Assembly: GCA_035285595.1 (NCBI GenBank)
Contig: JAYKGV010000034.1
Coordinates: forward strand, 42,710-106,709
Length of the DNA stretch: 64,000 nucleotides
Source: VGJW01 sp035285595
Lineage (GTDB): Bacteria; Cyanobacteriota; Sericytochromatia; S15B-MN24; VGJW01
Direction of reading: 5' to 3'
How positions within the stretch are numbered: the stretch's first letter is position 1; every line of letters begins with the position of its first letter. Positions 1 through 10,744 of this stretch are shown piece after piece. The notes below the pieces were generated by a model. It saw only the letters and a program-made list of their open reading frames with translations. It was not told where the DNA came from and searched no databases. Position numbers and translations under genes: made by a program.

Positions 1-13
1 GAGGAGAACCCGC

Positions 14-1171
14 ATGCACTTGCGTCGCACCTCACCCTTGTGGGCAGCCCTGTTGGCGGGATGCTCGGCTTCGACAGTGGCGGGCCCGCTGACGCCCCTC
101 GCGTCGTCCAAGGTCTCGGATACCGTCGGCCGCCTGGCGCTGGTACAGGAAAGTGCCCCTGCCGAGGCCCTTACTTCTCTCGCACCGACCGCACCCGGCA
201 GGGCCCGGATGGTGATCCGGCTGGTCCGTGCCGCAGCCGATCGTGTGGCGCAGACCCTGTCAGACCAAGTACGCAAGGGCGGCTCCATCAAGATCTTCAT
301 CTCCGTTGGGGGCCGGGCCCCTGTCGAAGCCGACTACGGGGAGGTCTTCTCGCCCATTCCCATGAAGCTGACGGCCATCAACCTCGAGGCCTCCATGGAC
401 TCGGCCGAAGCGCGTTTCAACGACCTGCCCATTGGCAACGCCATGGTAACGGCGTATGCCTATGATGGTCATGACGGTATGGGCAATACGGTCGCCGAGG
501 CCCGAGCGAACGTGAATCTGGTCTCAGGTCTTAATAATCCTGTTCGCCTATCCTTTGTCCGCAGCGGTGAACCCAAGTTGCTGGGAGTCTACGAACAGGT
601 GACTGCCAACTCCACAGCTTCTGTCGACGCTGCTCCTACAGGCGCTTGGGTCACCTTGCACGTCGAGGACATTCTCGAGCCGAACGCCCCGGAACCCGTC
701 AAGATCTTCGTGGGTGGGGTCAAGGCCACGAATCTCATCAACGGCCTGAGCGACTTTGGCCGGGGCAGCATCCAGTTCAAGGTCGAGAATGCGATGACCA
801 AGGGCAAGATCGAGCTGGTCAACGGCGGGGCCACTGCCAGCTTGCAGCCGATGTTCAAGCGCATCTCCCGTTTCACCATCACGCCTGATGACGTGGATGT
901 CCCGGCCGGCACCACAAAGGCCTTCGTCGGCAAGTCCTATGACACCGACAACGTGGAGTTTGTGCCGCAAAATCCCAGAATCCAGTACAGGGTGTGGACA
1001 GACAATCCCGACTGGTTGAGCTCGGACCCCCAGAGCCGGCCCTCTCTGGGGAGTATTACCGAGTACGGCGGACTTTACAGCGCCCCCTCCGTGGCTCCTT
1101 CCTTCGGGGTCGTGCAGGTGTTCTACGGCCTCACGGGGCTCAGCGAAGCGACGGCCAGCGTCTTCTTCTGA
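14..1171 (+). CDS. Secreted lipoprotein, unknown function (385 aa)
   Basis: A GAGGAG Shine-Dalgarno lies seven bases before the ATG. The N-terminus is a short lipoprotein signal with lipobox LLAGC, so Cys17 would be lipidated and the protein anchored to a membrane facing the periplasm or outside. The mature part alternates beta-strand-like stretches and has no catalytic motif I recognise. Residues 90-180 and 210-290 look like two Ig-like beta-sandwich segments, and the C-terminal 90 residues are rich in Tyr, Ser and Pro. I do not recognise the family; a surface adhesin or structural lipoprotein is only a guess. The gene runs toward the convergent lipoprotein gene that starts at 2786, and a structured non-coding stretch separates them. 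Confidence 0.8.
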   Translation: MHLRRTSPLWAALLAGCSASTVAGPLTPLASSKVSDTVGRLALVQESAPAEALTSLAPTAPGRARMVIRLVRAAADRVAQTLSDQVRKGGSIKIFISVGGRAPVEADYGEVFSPIPMKLTAINLEASMDSAEARFNDLPIGNAMVTAYAYDGHDGMGNTVAEARANVNLVSGLNNPVRLSFVRSGEPKLLGVYEQVTANSTASVDAAPTGAWVTLHVEDILEPNAPEPVKIFVGGVKATNLINGLSDFGRGSIQFKVENAMTKGKIELVNGGATASLQPMFKRISRFTITPDDVDVPAGTTKAFVGKSYDTDNVEFVPQNPRIQYRVWTDNPDWLSSDPQSRPSLGSITEYGGLYSAPSVAPSFGVVQVFYGLTGLSEATASVFF

Positions 1172-1182
1172 GGGTCTACGAG

Positions 1183-1399
1183 AGAGGTCCTGAATCAAGC
1201 GCCCCCTTTCAAGGATTATCAGCCGGGGAGGTCTCACCAGCAGACCGATGGCGGAGTGTCGTTGTGGTCCTCTCGGCCCCACACTCCGGCCGAGAGCCCA
1301 TATCGAGAGACCTCTGTCCCCCCTGGGGATCGACAGCAGATATGGGGCGTGATCCAACCCTTTCAGCTCTCTTAGGCTGCGAGGGCTGAAGGTCTTTTT
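1183..1399 (+). ncRNA. Structured element, candidate small RNA or long structured 3' UTR
   Basis: The 493-base gap between the convergent genes holds a dense set of perfect inverted repeats reading on the plus strand. These are 1230-1234/1242-1246, 1270-1278/1288-1296 (9 bp), 1297-1304/1339-1346 (8 bp) enclosing 1314-1318/1332-1336, and a terminator hairpin at 1362-1390. 1253-1259 can instead pair with 1281-1287, which excludes the 1270-1296 hairpin, and 1183-1189 is complementary to 1309-1315. No convincing ORF crosses it. I could not match it to RNase P RNA, tmRNA, SRP RNA or 6S RNA. It could be an independent small RNA or the 3' end of the upstream mRNA. Beyond it, 1400-1664 shows only a small hairpin (1478-1483/1488-1493) and the repeat at 1635-1676. 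Confidence 0.4.
1362..1399 (+). terminator. Intrinsic terminator
   Basis: A 10-bp stem (1362-1371 with 1381-1390, one G-U) with a 9-base loop is followed by GG and a T-rich tract ending in five T at 1395-1399. This is the classical rho-independent arrangement for plus-strand transcription. Confidence 0.7.
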
Positions 1400-1634
1400 G
1401 AAGGAACCCGAGTTGGCCCCCTCTGTCGCCGAGGAACGCAAGCATCATCGCCCGACGCAAAGACGCGCAAGCCCTTCGCCTTCCCACGAAGGCACGCGAC
1501 GTCCCAGGAACATATGGTCACAGACCGACTCCTGACACACGTCGCCTGCAAGGGTCAAGATTCCAGGTACATGGCAGTCATCTCACGACTCTACGCCGGG
1601 GCTGCCGCTTTCCAAGTGCTACCCCTCCGAACCG

Positions 1635-1676
1635 CCGAACAAGCGTTAGCGCCCGTCGTCTAGCCTACTTGTTCGG
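1635..1676. repeat. 9-bp perfect inverted repeat over the stop codon of the 1665-2786 gene
   Basis: CCGAACAAG at 1635-1643 is the exact inverse of CTTGTTCGG at 1668-1676, which is the last codons of the minus-strand lipoprotein gene. It could form a terminator-like hairpin for that gene, but no T tract follows on the minus strand. Confidence 0.45.
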
Positions 1677-2786
1677 GGTCAGGTTACCGCTCAGGGGAGC
1701 CACCACCGACATGGTGGCATAGGCCAACTCGCCCCCGAGCGCGACATAGCGCAACTGTGCAACACCCCTGACAATATCTGCAGGTACTTGGGTATCCAGC
1801 CAAGTCGAACCGGCCAAGTCAGCATTGGTGATGGGGCCCGTGAGCACGCCCGTACTGCCCTGGAACTCGATGATATCCTGGTTGTAGTAGCGCAGATTGA
1901 CTCCCGACACCCTGATGGGGTCCAGGGGCTGAAAGACCGTTCTGGGGGTCCCACCACCGATGTAGCGCACATCCGTGATGATAGGGACCGAACCCGCCTT
2001 CAGGGCATAGACACGTGGATTCGCGAGCGCATCACGCAACTCGATCGACGCCAGCGGGTCGCGTTCCGTTCCCAGTGCCTCTTTCACAAGACCCGCAACC
2101 GTCGGAAACTCCGTGGGTCCGAGATCCAGATCCGAAAGCTTTGAGCTTTCGATGGTGGGAAGACTTCCAGCGCCTCCTCCTACCTTGAGCGAGGAGACGA
2201 ACGAACTCTCAGGACCCGCCGGATCCGGGGACTGATCGCGCAGTGACTTGATGACTGCCATTGCCGTCGTGTTGGAGTCGATATCCACACGATTGGCTTC
2301 GACAGGCACGTAAGTTCCGACGAAGCCCCCCCCCTCCTGACGCTTCAGAAAGGTTCTAAGACGGGCCGAGTTGCTTCCGGCCCGATTCAGCCCTAGGCCA
2401 TTCTCCGCTTGCAGGATCATGACCACATCGAGTTCCTTTGGAAGCAGCGCCAGCAACTCCTCTGAGAAACTGAAGACACCGCCTTCGTCCGCACGAGTTG
2501 CGGCATCCGTTCGGTATTGCCCCCCCGAAGTCGGGACGAGGATACTGATGCGCGCACGAAGCGCGACATCGGCCTCATCGGCCATGATCCGGCGCACGGC
2601 CGCAGGCCACACGACACGTCCGTGGAGGGCAGGCGCCTTGCGGCCGAGCTCGAATCCCGGAAGACCCAATCCCTGAACAGTCCGCTCCCCGGCGCCCACG
2701 CCCCCAGCAGGAGTCCCCTGCCACGCGCAGGCGTGGAGCCCGAGAAAGAGGCATCCTAAGCCGAGTGCGCGCCCAATGTTCCGCAT
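1665..2786 (-). CDS. Secreted lipoprotein with IPT/TIG-like segment (373 aa)
   Basis: The N-terminus is a lipoprotein signal with lipobox LHAC, giving a lipidated Cys20. Residues 30-60 are flexible and Gly-rich. The middle carries Ser/Thr- and Asp-rich stretches. From about residue 275 the pattern of PIITDV followed by GGGTPR, IRVSGVNL and later short strands looks like an IPT/TIG Ig-like fold, which suits a surface or periplasmic binding protein. No enzyme motif is visible. It lies downstream of rpoB on the same strand, but a hairpin at 2861-2892 and a 124-base gap separate them, so co-transcription is uncertain. Function unknown. Confidence 0.75.
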   Translation of the reverse strand: MRNIGRALGLGCLFLGLHACAWQGTPAGGVGAGERTVQGLGLPGFELGRKAPALHGRVVWPAAVRRIMADEADVALRARISILVPTSGGQYRTDAATRADEGGVFSFSEELLALLPKELDVVMILQAENGLGLNRAGSNSARLRTFLKRQEGGGFVGTYVPVEANRVDIDSNTTAMAVIKSLRDQSPDPAGPESSFVSSLKVGGGAGSLPTIESSKLSDLDLGPTEFPTVAGLVKEALGTERDPLASIELRDALANPRVYALKAGSVPIITDVRYIGGGTPRTVFQPLDPIRVSGVNLRYYNQDIIEFQGSTGVLTGPITNADLAGSTWLDTQVPADIVRGVAQLRYVALGGELAYATMSVVAPLSGNLTPNK

Positions 2787-2860
2787 GGAACTCCTCCGAA
2801 GGTCCGGCCAAGCTCACCGTACCCCTTGTGCGCTGCAGCTTAACGACAGGCCTGACGCAG

Positions 2861-2892
2861 AGCCCCCTTCCCGAAAGCTCGGAAAGGGGGCT
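2861..2892 (-). terminator. Hairpin after rpoB, possible terminator
   Basis: AGCCCCCTT (2861-2869) pairs with AAGGGGGCT (2884-2892), just past the rpoB stop on the minus strand. It is GC-strong, but no T run follows, so it may only slow or stabilise the transcript end. Confidence 0.5.
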
Positions 2893-2910
2893 TCGACGAC
2901 ACCCTCGCAG

Positions 2911-6246
<3,336 letters not shown>

Positions 6247-6362
6247 GCCTTCCACCCTTTGTCTGTTGGCTGCCGCCCCTCATCAAATCAACAACCGGCA
6301 CAACCGGATCGAAAGGAAAAGAGCGGCACGAAACACGTGATCCCACAAGATGCGGAATGCAC

Positions 6363-6392
6363 AGCGTAGCAGGATTTCCCTTGACCCGTCAA
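6363..6392 (-). promoter_or_regulatory. Putative rpoB promoter with divergent palindrome
   Basis: On the minus strand TTGACG (6387-6392) is followed 18 bases later by TACGCT (6363-6368), a plausible -35/-10 pair. The -35 lies inside the perfect palindrome CTTGACCCGTCAAG (6380-6393), which also presents a TTGACC toward birA, although no matching -10 is seen for birA. Confidence 0.4.
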
Positions 6393-6429
6393 GATACGCA
6401 GGAGTCCCACCTCGAGAAGAGACTGCCCC

Positions 6430-7155
6430 ATGACTCCCGACCAGCATCGATATTTTCTCGAAGACGTCGATTCGACATCTGAGGAGATTCGTCGCCGGCT
6501 CCGGGCCGGGCATCCTGAAGACGCGAGGCTTCTCGTCTGGACCACCCGCCAAACGGCGGGCCATGGCCAGCGCGGTCGCACCTGGGAGTCGCCGCCCGGC
6601 AACCTTGCCGCCTCCTGGTGGCTCCCCGCACTGCCTCGGCACGGCTGGATCACCCCGTGGGCCGGCCTCGCCGTCCTTGAAGCCTCGTCTTGCCTTGGCC
6701 TGCACCTCCGGGACATCGGCCTGAAATGGGTCAATGATCTTGTCCACGTCGCGGAGACGGGGCAGGCTCGCAAGTGGGGAGGCATTCTCGCCGAGGCTCC
6801 CACCTCGTCAGGCATCCTGCTCGGCATCGGCCTGAACCTCGTACCCGCAGCTCTCCCGGAAGCCACTTGGGTGGGGGCTTTCAGTCCGATCACTCCTGCG
6901 CCCGAGGACTGGATCGATGCTCTGGATCGGGCCCTCGGAGCCCCCGCTTCACCTTCCGCCATCCGCAGCGCCTACGTTCGGGCCTGCCGCTCCCTCGGGC
7001 GTGAAGCCCTATGGCAGGGAGCGGATGGCACTTCGGAGCGAGGGGTGGTCAGTGGACTTTCCGAAGACGGCGGCGTGATACTTGTTACTCCGGACGGTCG
7101 GCGATTGACGTTGCGATCGGGTCGACTGAGAGGTCCGACCGGCCGTTACATGTAG
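6430..7155 (+). CDS. birA: Biotin--[acetyl-CoA-carboxylase] ligase, monofunctional
   Basis: It activates biotin with ATP and transfers it to the biotin carboxyl carrier protein of acetyl-CoA carboxylase. The biotin/ATP loop is GHGQRGRTWESPPGN (residues 44-58). The second signature reads KWVND (99-103), where the family usually has KWPND, followed by RKWGGIL with the biotin-contacting Lys115. The C-terminal 50 residues fit the small SH3-like BPL_C domain. There is no N-terminal helix-turn-helix, so it should not act as a repressor. It is divergent from rpoB across a 183-base spacer. The Shine-Dalgarno is weak (GAGAAG). Confidence 0.9.
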   Translation: MTPDQHRYFLEDVDSTSEEIRRRLRAGHPEDARLLVWTTRQTAGHGQRGRTWESPPGNLAASWWLPALPRHGWITPWAGLAVLEASSCLGLHLRDIGLKWVNDLVHVAETGQARKWGGILAEAPTSSGILLGIGLNLVPAALPEATWVGAFSPITPAPEDWIDALDRALGAPASPSAIRSAYVRACRSLGREALWQGADGTSERGVVSGLSEDGGVILVTPDGRRLTLRSGRLRGPTGRYM

Positions 7156-7259
7156 CCAGAACCGCCCAAGGATTTGGTGACCGGCATGGCAGATGGCTCC
7201 CGCCGGGGATGCTAGCCTTCCCTTGTCTTCACCCCGCCGCGGAATGACGGAGCCCGGTC

Positions 7260-7517
7260 ATGCGCATCCACGCCATCGATATCGAGCGACTGGACGGCGA
7301 CTCGTGCTGCGGAACGATGGAGTTGCTGTCAGCCGGGCACCCGCGCCAAGTGCTGTGGACCGTCACTTGGCTGCCCCACGCGGAAGTGGAAGTCGAGCTG
7401 TACCCCGAGGCGGCGGATGGCTTGGCCGATGAGATTCTTGGACACCGCACACGCGTTATTGACGCGCTTCTGGATACCGTACTGACCCGGTCCGGACGCG
7501 AGGCGCTGCCGACCTGA
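7260..7517 (+). CDS. Small acidic hypothetical protein (85 aa)
   Basis: A short ORF with strong GC bias at third codon positions, ending 33 bases before a strong terminator, so it is probably real. The protein is acidic, with alternating charged and hydrophobic residues (VEVELYPEAADG) and a C-terminal helix. There is no signal peptide, membrane segment or motif I recognise. The Shine-Dalgarno is poor. It follows birA by 104 bases and may share its transcript. Confidence 0.6.
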   Translation: MRIHAIDIERLDGDSCCGTMELLSAGHPRQVLWTVTWLPHAEVEVELYPEAADGLADEILGHRTRVIDALLDTVLTRSGREALPT

Positions 7518-7550
7518 TTCCGACGACCGCTGGTCGGTGCAGGCTCGGCG

Positions 7551-7582
7551 ACGACACCCCCGCGTTGCGGCGGGGGTGTCGT
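7551..7582. terminator. Strong GC-rich hairpin terminator between convergent genes
   Basis: A 13-bp perfect stem (7551-7563 with 7570-7582) and a 6-base loop are followed on the plus strand by a modest T-rich stretch. It should end transcription of the 85-aa ORF and may work in both directions. Confidence 0.75.
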
Positions 7583-7622
7583 TGTCTTGGGTTGGGCTTG
7601 CCACCCCCCAAAAGGCCACACA

Positions 7623-7651
7623 GGGCGAACCTCCTCAAAAGGAAGTCGCCC
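7623..7651 (-). terminator. Interrupted hairpin after the subtilase gene
   Basis: GGGCGA (7623-7628) and TCCT (7632-7635) pair with AGGA (7640-7643) and TCGCCC (7646-7651). On the minus strand this follows the protease stop and is trailed by CTTTT about nine bases later. Confidence 0.4.
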
Positions 7652-7675
7652 CGTGCGAGAAGCTCGAACCGTTAA

Positions 7676-8962
7676 CTATTCGGTAACGGCCCGACGAGCG
7701 TTGATCCGTCCGTGGCCGAACTGGACGTCAAAGCCCTTGCTGCCCAGATCATCGCTGGTCCGCTCGAGGTGCGCACGCACCATCGCGGCATCCCACTCGG
7801 GGTGCTGGTCACGGACCAAGGCCGCCACACCGGCCGCACAAGGAGTGGCCATCGACGTGCCGCTTGCCTTGCCGTACACCTTGCCCATCTGGCTGCCCTT
7901 CATGGGAAGGGTCGAGATAATCCCCTCGCCGGGGGCTCCCACCGAGATCCACTCACCGAAGTTCGAGTAGCTGCTGCGCTTCTCGGACACGTTGGTCGAG
8001 CCCACGGCCATTACACCGGGAATACCCGCAGGGAAGCTCTTGAGCTTGCGACCATCATTGCCCATCGCGGCCATGACGAGCGAACCCTTAGCCATCGCAT
8101 ACTTGACGGCGTCCTCGACCACCTTGGAGTTGCTGGGGCCACCCAGGCTCATGCTGATGACCGAAGCGCCCTGATCAGCGGAGTAGATGATCCCGTTCGC
8201 CACGCCGCCGTAGCTGCCTGACCCGTTGTCACCAAGGACCTTCACGGCCAGAATCCTCACACCGGGAGCCTGACCCACAATTCCCTCGCCGTTGTTCGAG
8301 GTCGCAGCCGCGATGCCGGCACAATGCGTGCCATGGCCGTGAACATCCATCGGATCATCGTCCATGTTGGCGAAGTCCTTGCCCTTGACCACACGGCTGC
8401 CACGGCCCTCTCGGCTCATGAAGTCGGGGTGGTTGTAGTCGACACCGGTGTCCACAATCGCCAGAAGCGTCCGCTCGGAACCTTGGGTCACGGCGTGCGC
8501 GGCAGCGGTCTCCACCTTGTCGAGGGTGTACTGGTCACCGGCCATCGGATCGTTGTAGCCGTTGCGTCCCATTGCACCCACACCGGGCCGCACAGGGCTG
8601 AAATCCGACACGGTAGCCACATAGTTGGGTTCTGCATAGGCCACACCGGGATCGGTAGCCAGCGCACCCAGCACGGAAGCCACGTTGGTGCGAGCCGCAT
8701 CAAAAGACATCATCGTCCAGCCCATCCGATTGAGCGTCGCGCTCTGGGCCGACATCATCCGCAAGCCAAAGGCCGAGCGGGCAGCCATCACACCCATCGC
8801 ATTGACGCCGGGCTTGAGCTTGACAAGCACCTGACCAGGCACGGCAGCCGCGGCAAGATTGACCTGCCCCCCGAGCGCACGGGTCTGGGACACAGGATTG
8901 GCACCGCAACCGACAGTACCCGCAGCGACGGCCAGCGAGGCCAGCAGAGCAAACTTCTTCAT
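7676..8962 (-). CDS. Subtilisin-family (S8) lipoprotease, fervidolysin-like
   Basis: A secreted serine endopeptidase, probably membrane-anchored. The lipoprotein-type signal ends TVGC (Cys19). A propeptide of the fervidolysin/I9-like kind follows (residues 42-118, GQVLVKLKPGV to YAEPNY). The catalytic triad is complete: Asp171 (IVDTGVD), His210 (GHGTHCAG) and Ser370 (GTSMATP), with oxyanion Asn302. At 428 aa it is a compact single-domain subtilase. The longer frame starting at 9121 adds an Arg-rich non-signal stretch; the ATG at 8962 has AGGAG nine bases upstream and a proper signal peptide. One of three S8 proteins in the window, and closer to the one at 50843 than to the one at 11755. Confidence 0.93.
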   Translation of the reverse strand: MKKFALLASLAVAAGTVGCGANPVSQTRALGGQVNLAAAAVPGQVLVKLKPGVNAMGVMAARSAFGLRMMSAQSATLNRMGWTMMSFDAARTNVASVLGALATDPGVAYAEPNYVATVSDFSPVRPGVGAMGRNGYNDPMAGDQYTLDKVETAAAHAVTQGSERTLLAIVDTGVDYNHPDFMSREGRGSRVVKGKDFANMDDDPMDVHGHGTHCAGIAAATSNNGEGIVGQAPGVRILAVKVLGDNGSGSYGGVANGIIYSADQGASVISMSLGGPSNSKVVEDAVKYAMAKGSLVMAAMGNDGRKLKSFPAGIPGVMAVGSTNVSEKRSSYSNFGEWISVGAPGEGIISTLPMKGSQMGKVYGKASGTSMATPCAAGVAALVRDQHPEWDAAMVRAHLERTSDDLGSKGFDVQFGHGRINARRAVTE

Positions 8963-9166
8963 AAAGGGAAACTCCTGTAGAGGGTTCAAAGCCTGAATAA
9001 GGGCAGGGAGGGAACGAGCTATCGCGAAGGCGGTCTGCCTGGGAATGACGTTGCCTGGAAACCGGGACCTATATGAAGAAGGCCGTCGCTTTAGCGGGAA
9101 GCAACCGCGACTTAACCTCAAGCTAACTTAACAGGTCCTTTACCTGAGCTCAAGCCCTTTGGCTCA

Positions 9167-9191
9167 TCTTTAATAAAATTTTAACAATATC
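9167..9191 (-). promoter_or_regulatory. AT-rich island upstream of the subtilase
   Basis: About 25 nearly pure A/T bases stand out in GC-rich DNA, including the palindrome TAAAATTTTA (9174-9183). Two TTAA elements 11 bases apart are read on the minus strand. No clear -35/-10 pair is visible; it could be an UP element or a regulator site about 200 bases from the start codon. Confidence 0.35.
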
Positions 9192-9240
9192 ACTCAGGCA
9201 CAGGCCTATGATTGGCCTGCCACAGGACCTCCGGCCCATT

Positions 9241-9543
9241 TCAGGCCGGTGGCAGCCGCAAGGACTTTCCACACTTGTAACAGGTAAAGGTCACGGCATC
9301 GGCCAGCACGTCGTTGCGGGTCCCGCACCCGGGGCATCCCACGCTGCGCTGGGCGGCCGACCTGCCCTGGATAATCTCCCGGACGCCCAGCGCGAGCAGG
9401 AACACACCGAACAGCCACATGCCGGAGGCCGCCGAAGGCTGGAAGAGATACAACACCCCGCCAAGCAGGAACAAAGTCACGGCACCGGCCACCCGGCCAA
9501 GGCCACGGCTCACCAGATCGAAACGGGTACGGGGAGATTCCAT
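9241..9543 (-). CDS. Small membrane protein with C-terminal zinc ribbon (100 aa)
   Basis: Two predicted transmembrane helices lie close together (about residues 18-35 and 40-60). They are followed by a cytoplasmic zinc-ribbon pattern CPGC...CYKC near residues 69-93, with four cysteines able to bind one zinc. This layout is common in small membrane proteins of unknown role. The longer frame to 9651 is rejected because it adds a charged leader before the hydrophobic part; the ATG at 9543 is preceded by AGG-rich bases. It is divergent from the ExbB-like gene, and both may use the 9544-9695 spacer. Confidence 0.7.
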   Translation of the reverse strand: MESPRTRFDLVSRGLGRVAGAVTLFLLGGVLYLFQPSAASGMWLFGVFLLALGVREIIQGRSAAQRSVGCPGCGTRNDVLADAVTFTCYKCGKSLRLPPA

Positions 9544-9695
9544 GCCTTGACCTATGCCCGACAAGCCCTTCCCCTGCACGTGATCAAGGACCTTGACGCC
9601 CGAGGCGTTCTCCCGGCGTGATGGAACACGACCCTCCCCTTGCGTCGTCAACGGGATGGTCTGCGGACGGACTGCAAACCCTCAGGAACCTCCCG

Positions 9696-10304
9696 ATGCT
9701 CGAGCTGATCGATACCCTGCGCGCCGGCGGCATGATGATGCTGCCGATTCTCCTGGCCTCGGTGGTCAGCCTGGCCATCATCTTCGAGGTCGGTTGGTTG
9801 CTCGCTCGCAGCGAGCGCCAGTTGAACGACTGGGAAGGAGGCGACCGCACCCTTCCGAAAGCCCGCGACGCCAACCTCTTCGGGAAGGCGATCCTCTGGG
9901 CCGTCGCCCATCCCGAAGCGGGCCTCGATGGCCGGGAACGTCATGCCGCCGGCTTGCTCTCCGGCGTCGAACGCCGGGTAGCCTGGCTGAATGTGATCGC
10001 CGCCATATCGCCGCTCTTCGGCCTATTGGGGACCGTGTCCGGCATGATCCACAATTTCGCGACCGTGGCTGCGGTCCGTCCCACCGACCCTCTCAACCAA
10101 CTCTCACGCGGTATTTCAGAGGCGCTCGTCGCCACCGCCGGTGGCCTTGTGGTTGCCATCCTTGCCGCGCTTGCGCACCACGCCCTGCAGAACCGTCTTG
10201 ACGCCTTCGGCGATGCGCTGGGCAGCGTGCTGCAGTCTCCCCCGCCTCCGAGACCGGCGCGGCCAATTCCGGCGCCCAAGGCCGAGGTGGCCGAGCGTGG
10301 CTGA
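9696..10304 (+). CDS. exbB: MotA/TolQ/ExbB-family proton channel protein
   Basis: The membrane subunit of an ExbB/ExbD-type proton-driven motor that energises outer-membrane processes through a TonB- or TolA-like partner. It has one N-terminal helix (residues about 12-32), a long cytoplasmic loop, then the typical SPLFGLLGTVSGMI segment and a second helix followed by EALVATAGGLVVAI, which line the channel. At 202 aa it has normal length. The start at 9696 has AGGA eight bases upstream; an upstream in-frame start would only add a polar leader. It overlaps the ExbD gene by 8 bases. No tonB or receptor gene lies nearby. Confidence 0.9.
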   Translation: MLELIDTLRAGGMMMLPILLASVVSLAIIFEVGWLLARSERQLNDWEGGDRTLPKARDANLFGKAILWAVAHPEAGLDGRERHAAGLLSGVERRVAWLNVIAAISPLFGLLGTVSGMIHNFATVAAVRPTDPLNQLSRGISEALVATAGGLVVAILAALAHHALQNRLDAFGDALGSVLQSPPPPRPARPIPAPKAEVAERG

Positions 10305-10737
10305 TCCCCGCCGGCCACGCCGACGGGGTCGGCGCGAGACTCGCTTCGAGGTCGTGCCGATGATTGACGTCTTCATGATCGTGACCCTGTTCCTGATGGT
10401 GATGGCTTTCCTCCCGCAGATCTCAGAGGCCCTCAAGGCCGAACTGCCCAGTAGCCAGGCCGCCGAAAAATCCCCCCCCGCCACCGTCGTCCAAGTGCTC
10501 GAGGACGGGTCACTCCAGCTCGAAGGCACCCCCGTGGGCCCGGAAGCCTTCGAATCCCGGATTCGGCGCCTCCGGCAGGAGAAGGAAGACCTCGCGGTGG
10601 TGGTGGCCGCAGACCGGCGATTGGCCTTCGACAAGGTCGTGGCCGTCATTGACCGTCTGAAAGCCAGTGGCGTGCAGCGCGTGGGTCTTGCGACCTCGCG
10701 CCCGTCAGCGCCTGCAGCCGAATCAGGCGCGCCCTGA
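10297..10737 (+). CDS. exbD: ExbD/TolR-family biopolymer transport protein
   Basis: Partner of the preceding channel protein. After a very basic leader (residues 3-15) comes the hallmark FEVVPMIDVFMIVTLFLM, a single transmembrane helix with the conserved proton-carrying Asp. A periplasmic domain of about 100 residues follows, with the usual VVVAADRRLAFDKVVAVID pattern. The GTG at 10297 overlaps the upstream stop (GTGGCTGA) with GAGGTGG before it, so translation is probably coupled. Much of the longer open frame reads through exbB in another frame and is not coding. The stop lies 7 bases from the convergent asparaginase gene. Confidence 0.88.
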   Translation: MADPRRPRRRGRRETRFEVVPMIDVFMIVTLFLMVMAFLPQISEALKAELPSSQAAEKSPPATVVQVLEDGSLQLEGTPVGPEAFESRIRRLRQEKEDLAVVVAADRRLAFDKVVAVIDRLKASGVQRVGLATSRPSAPAAESGAP

Positions 10738-10744
10738 TCTGACG

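Noticed and set aside
548..1441. 297-codon minus-strand ORF over the first lipoprotein gene
   Set aside because: Antisense shadow; it crosses the structured element and lacks a ribosome site or motif.
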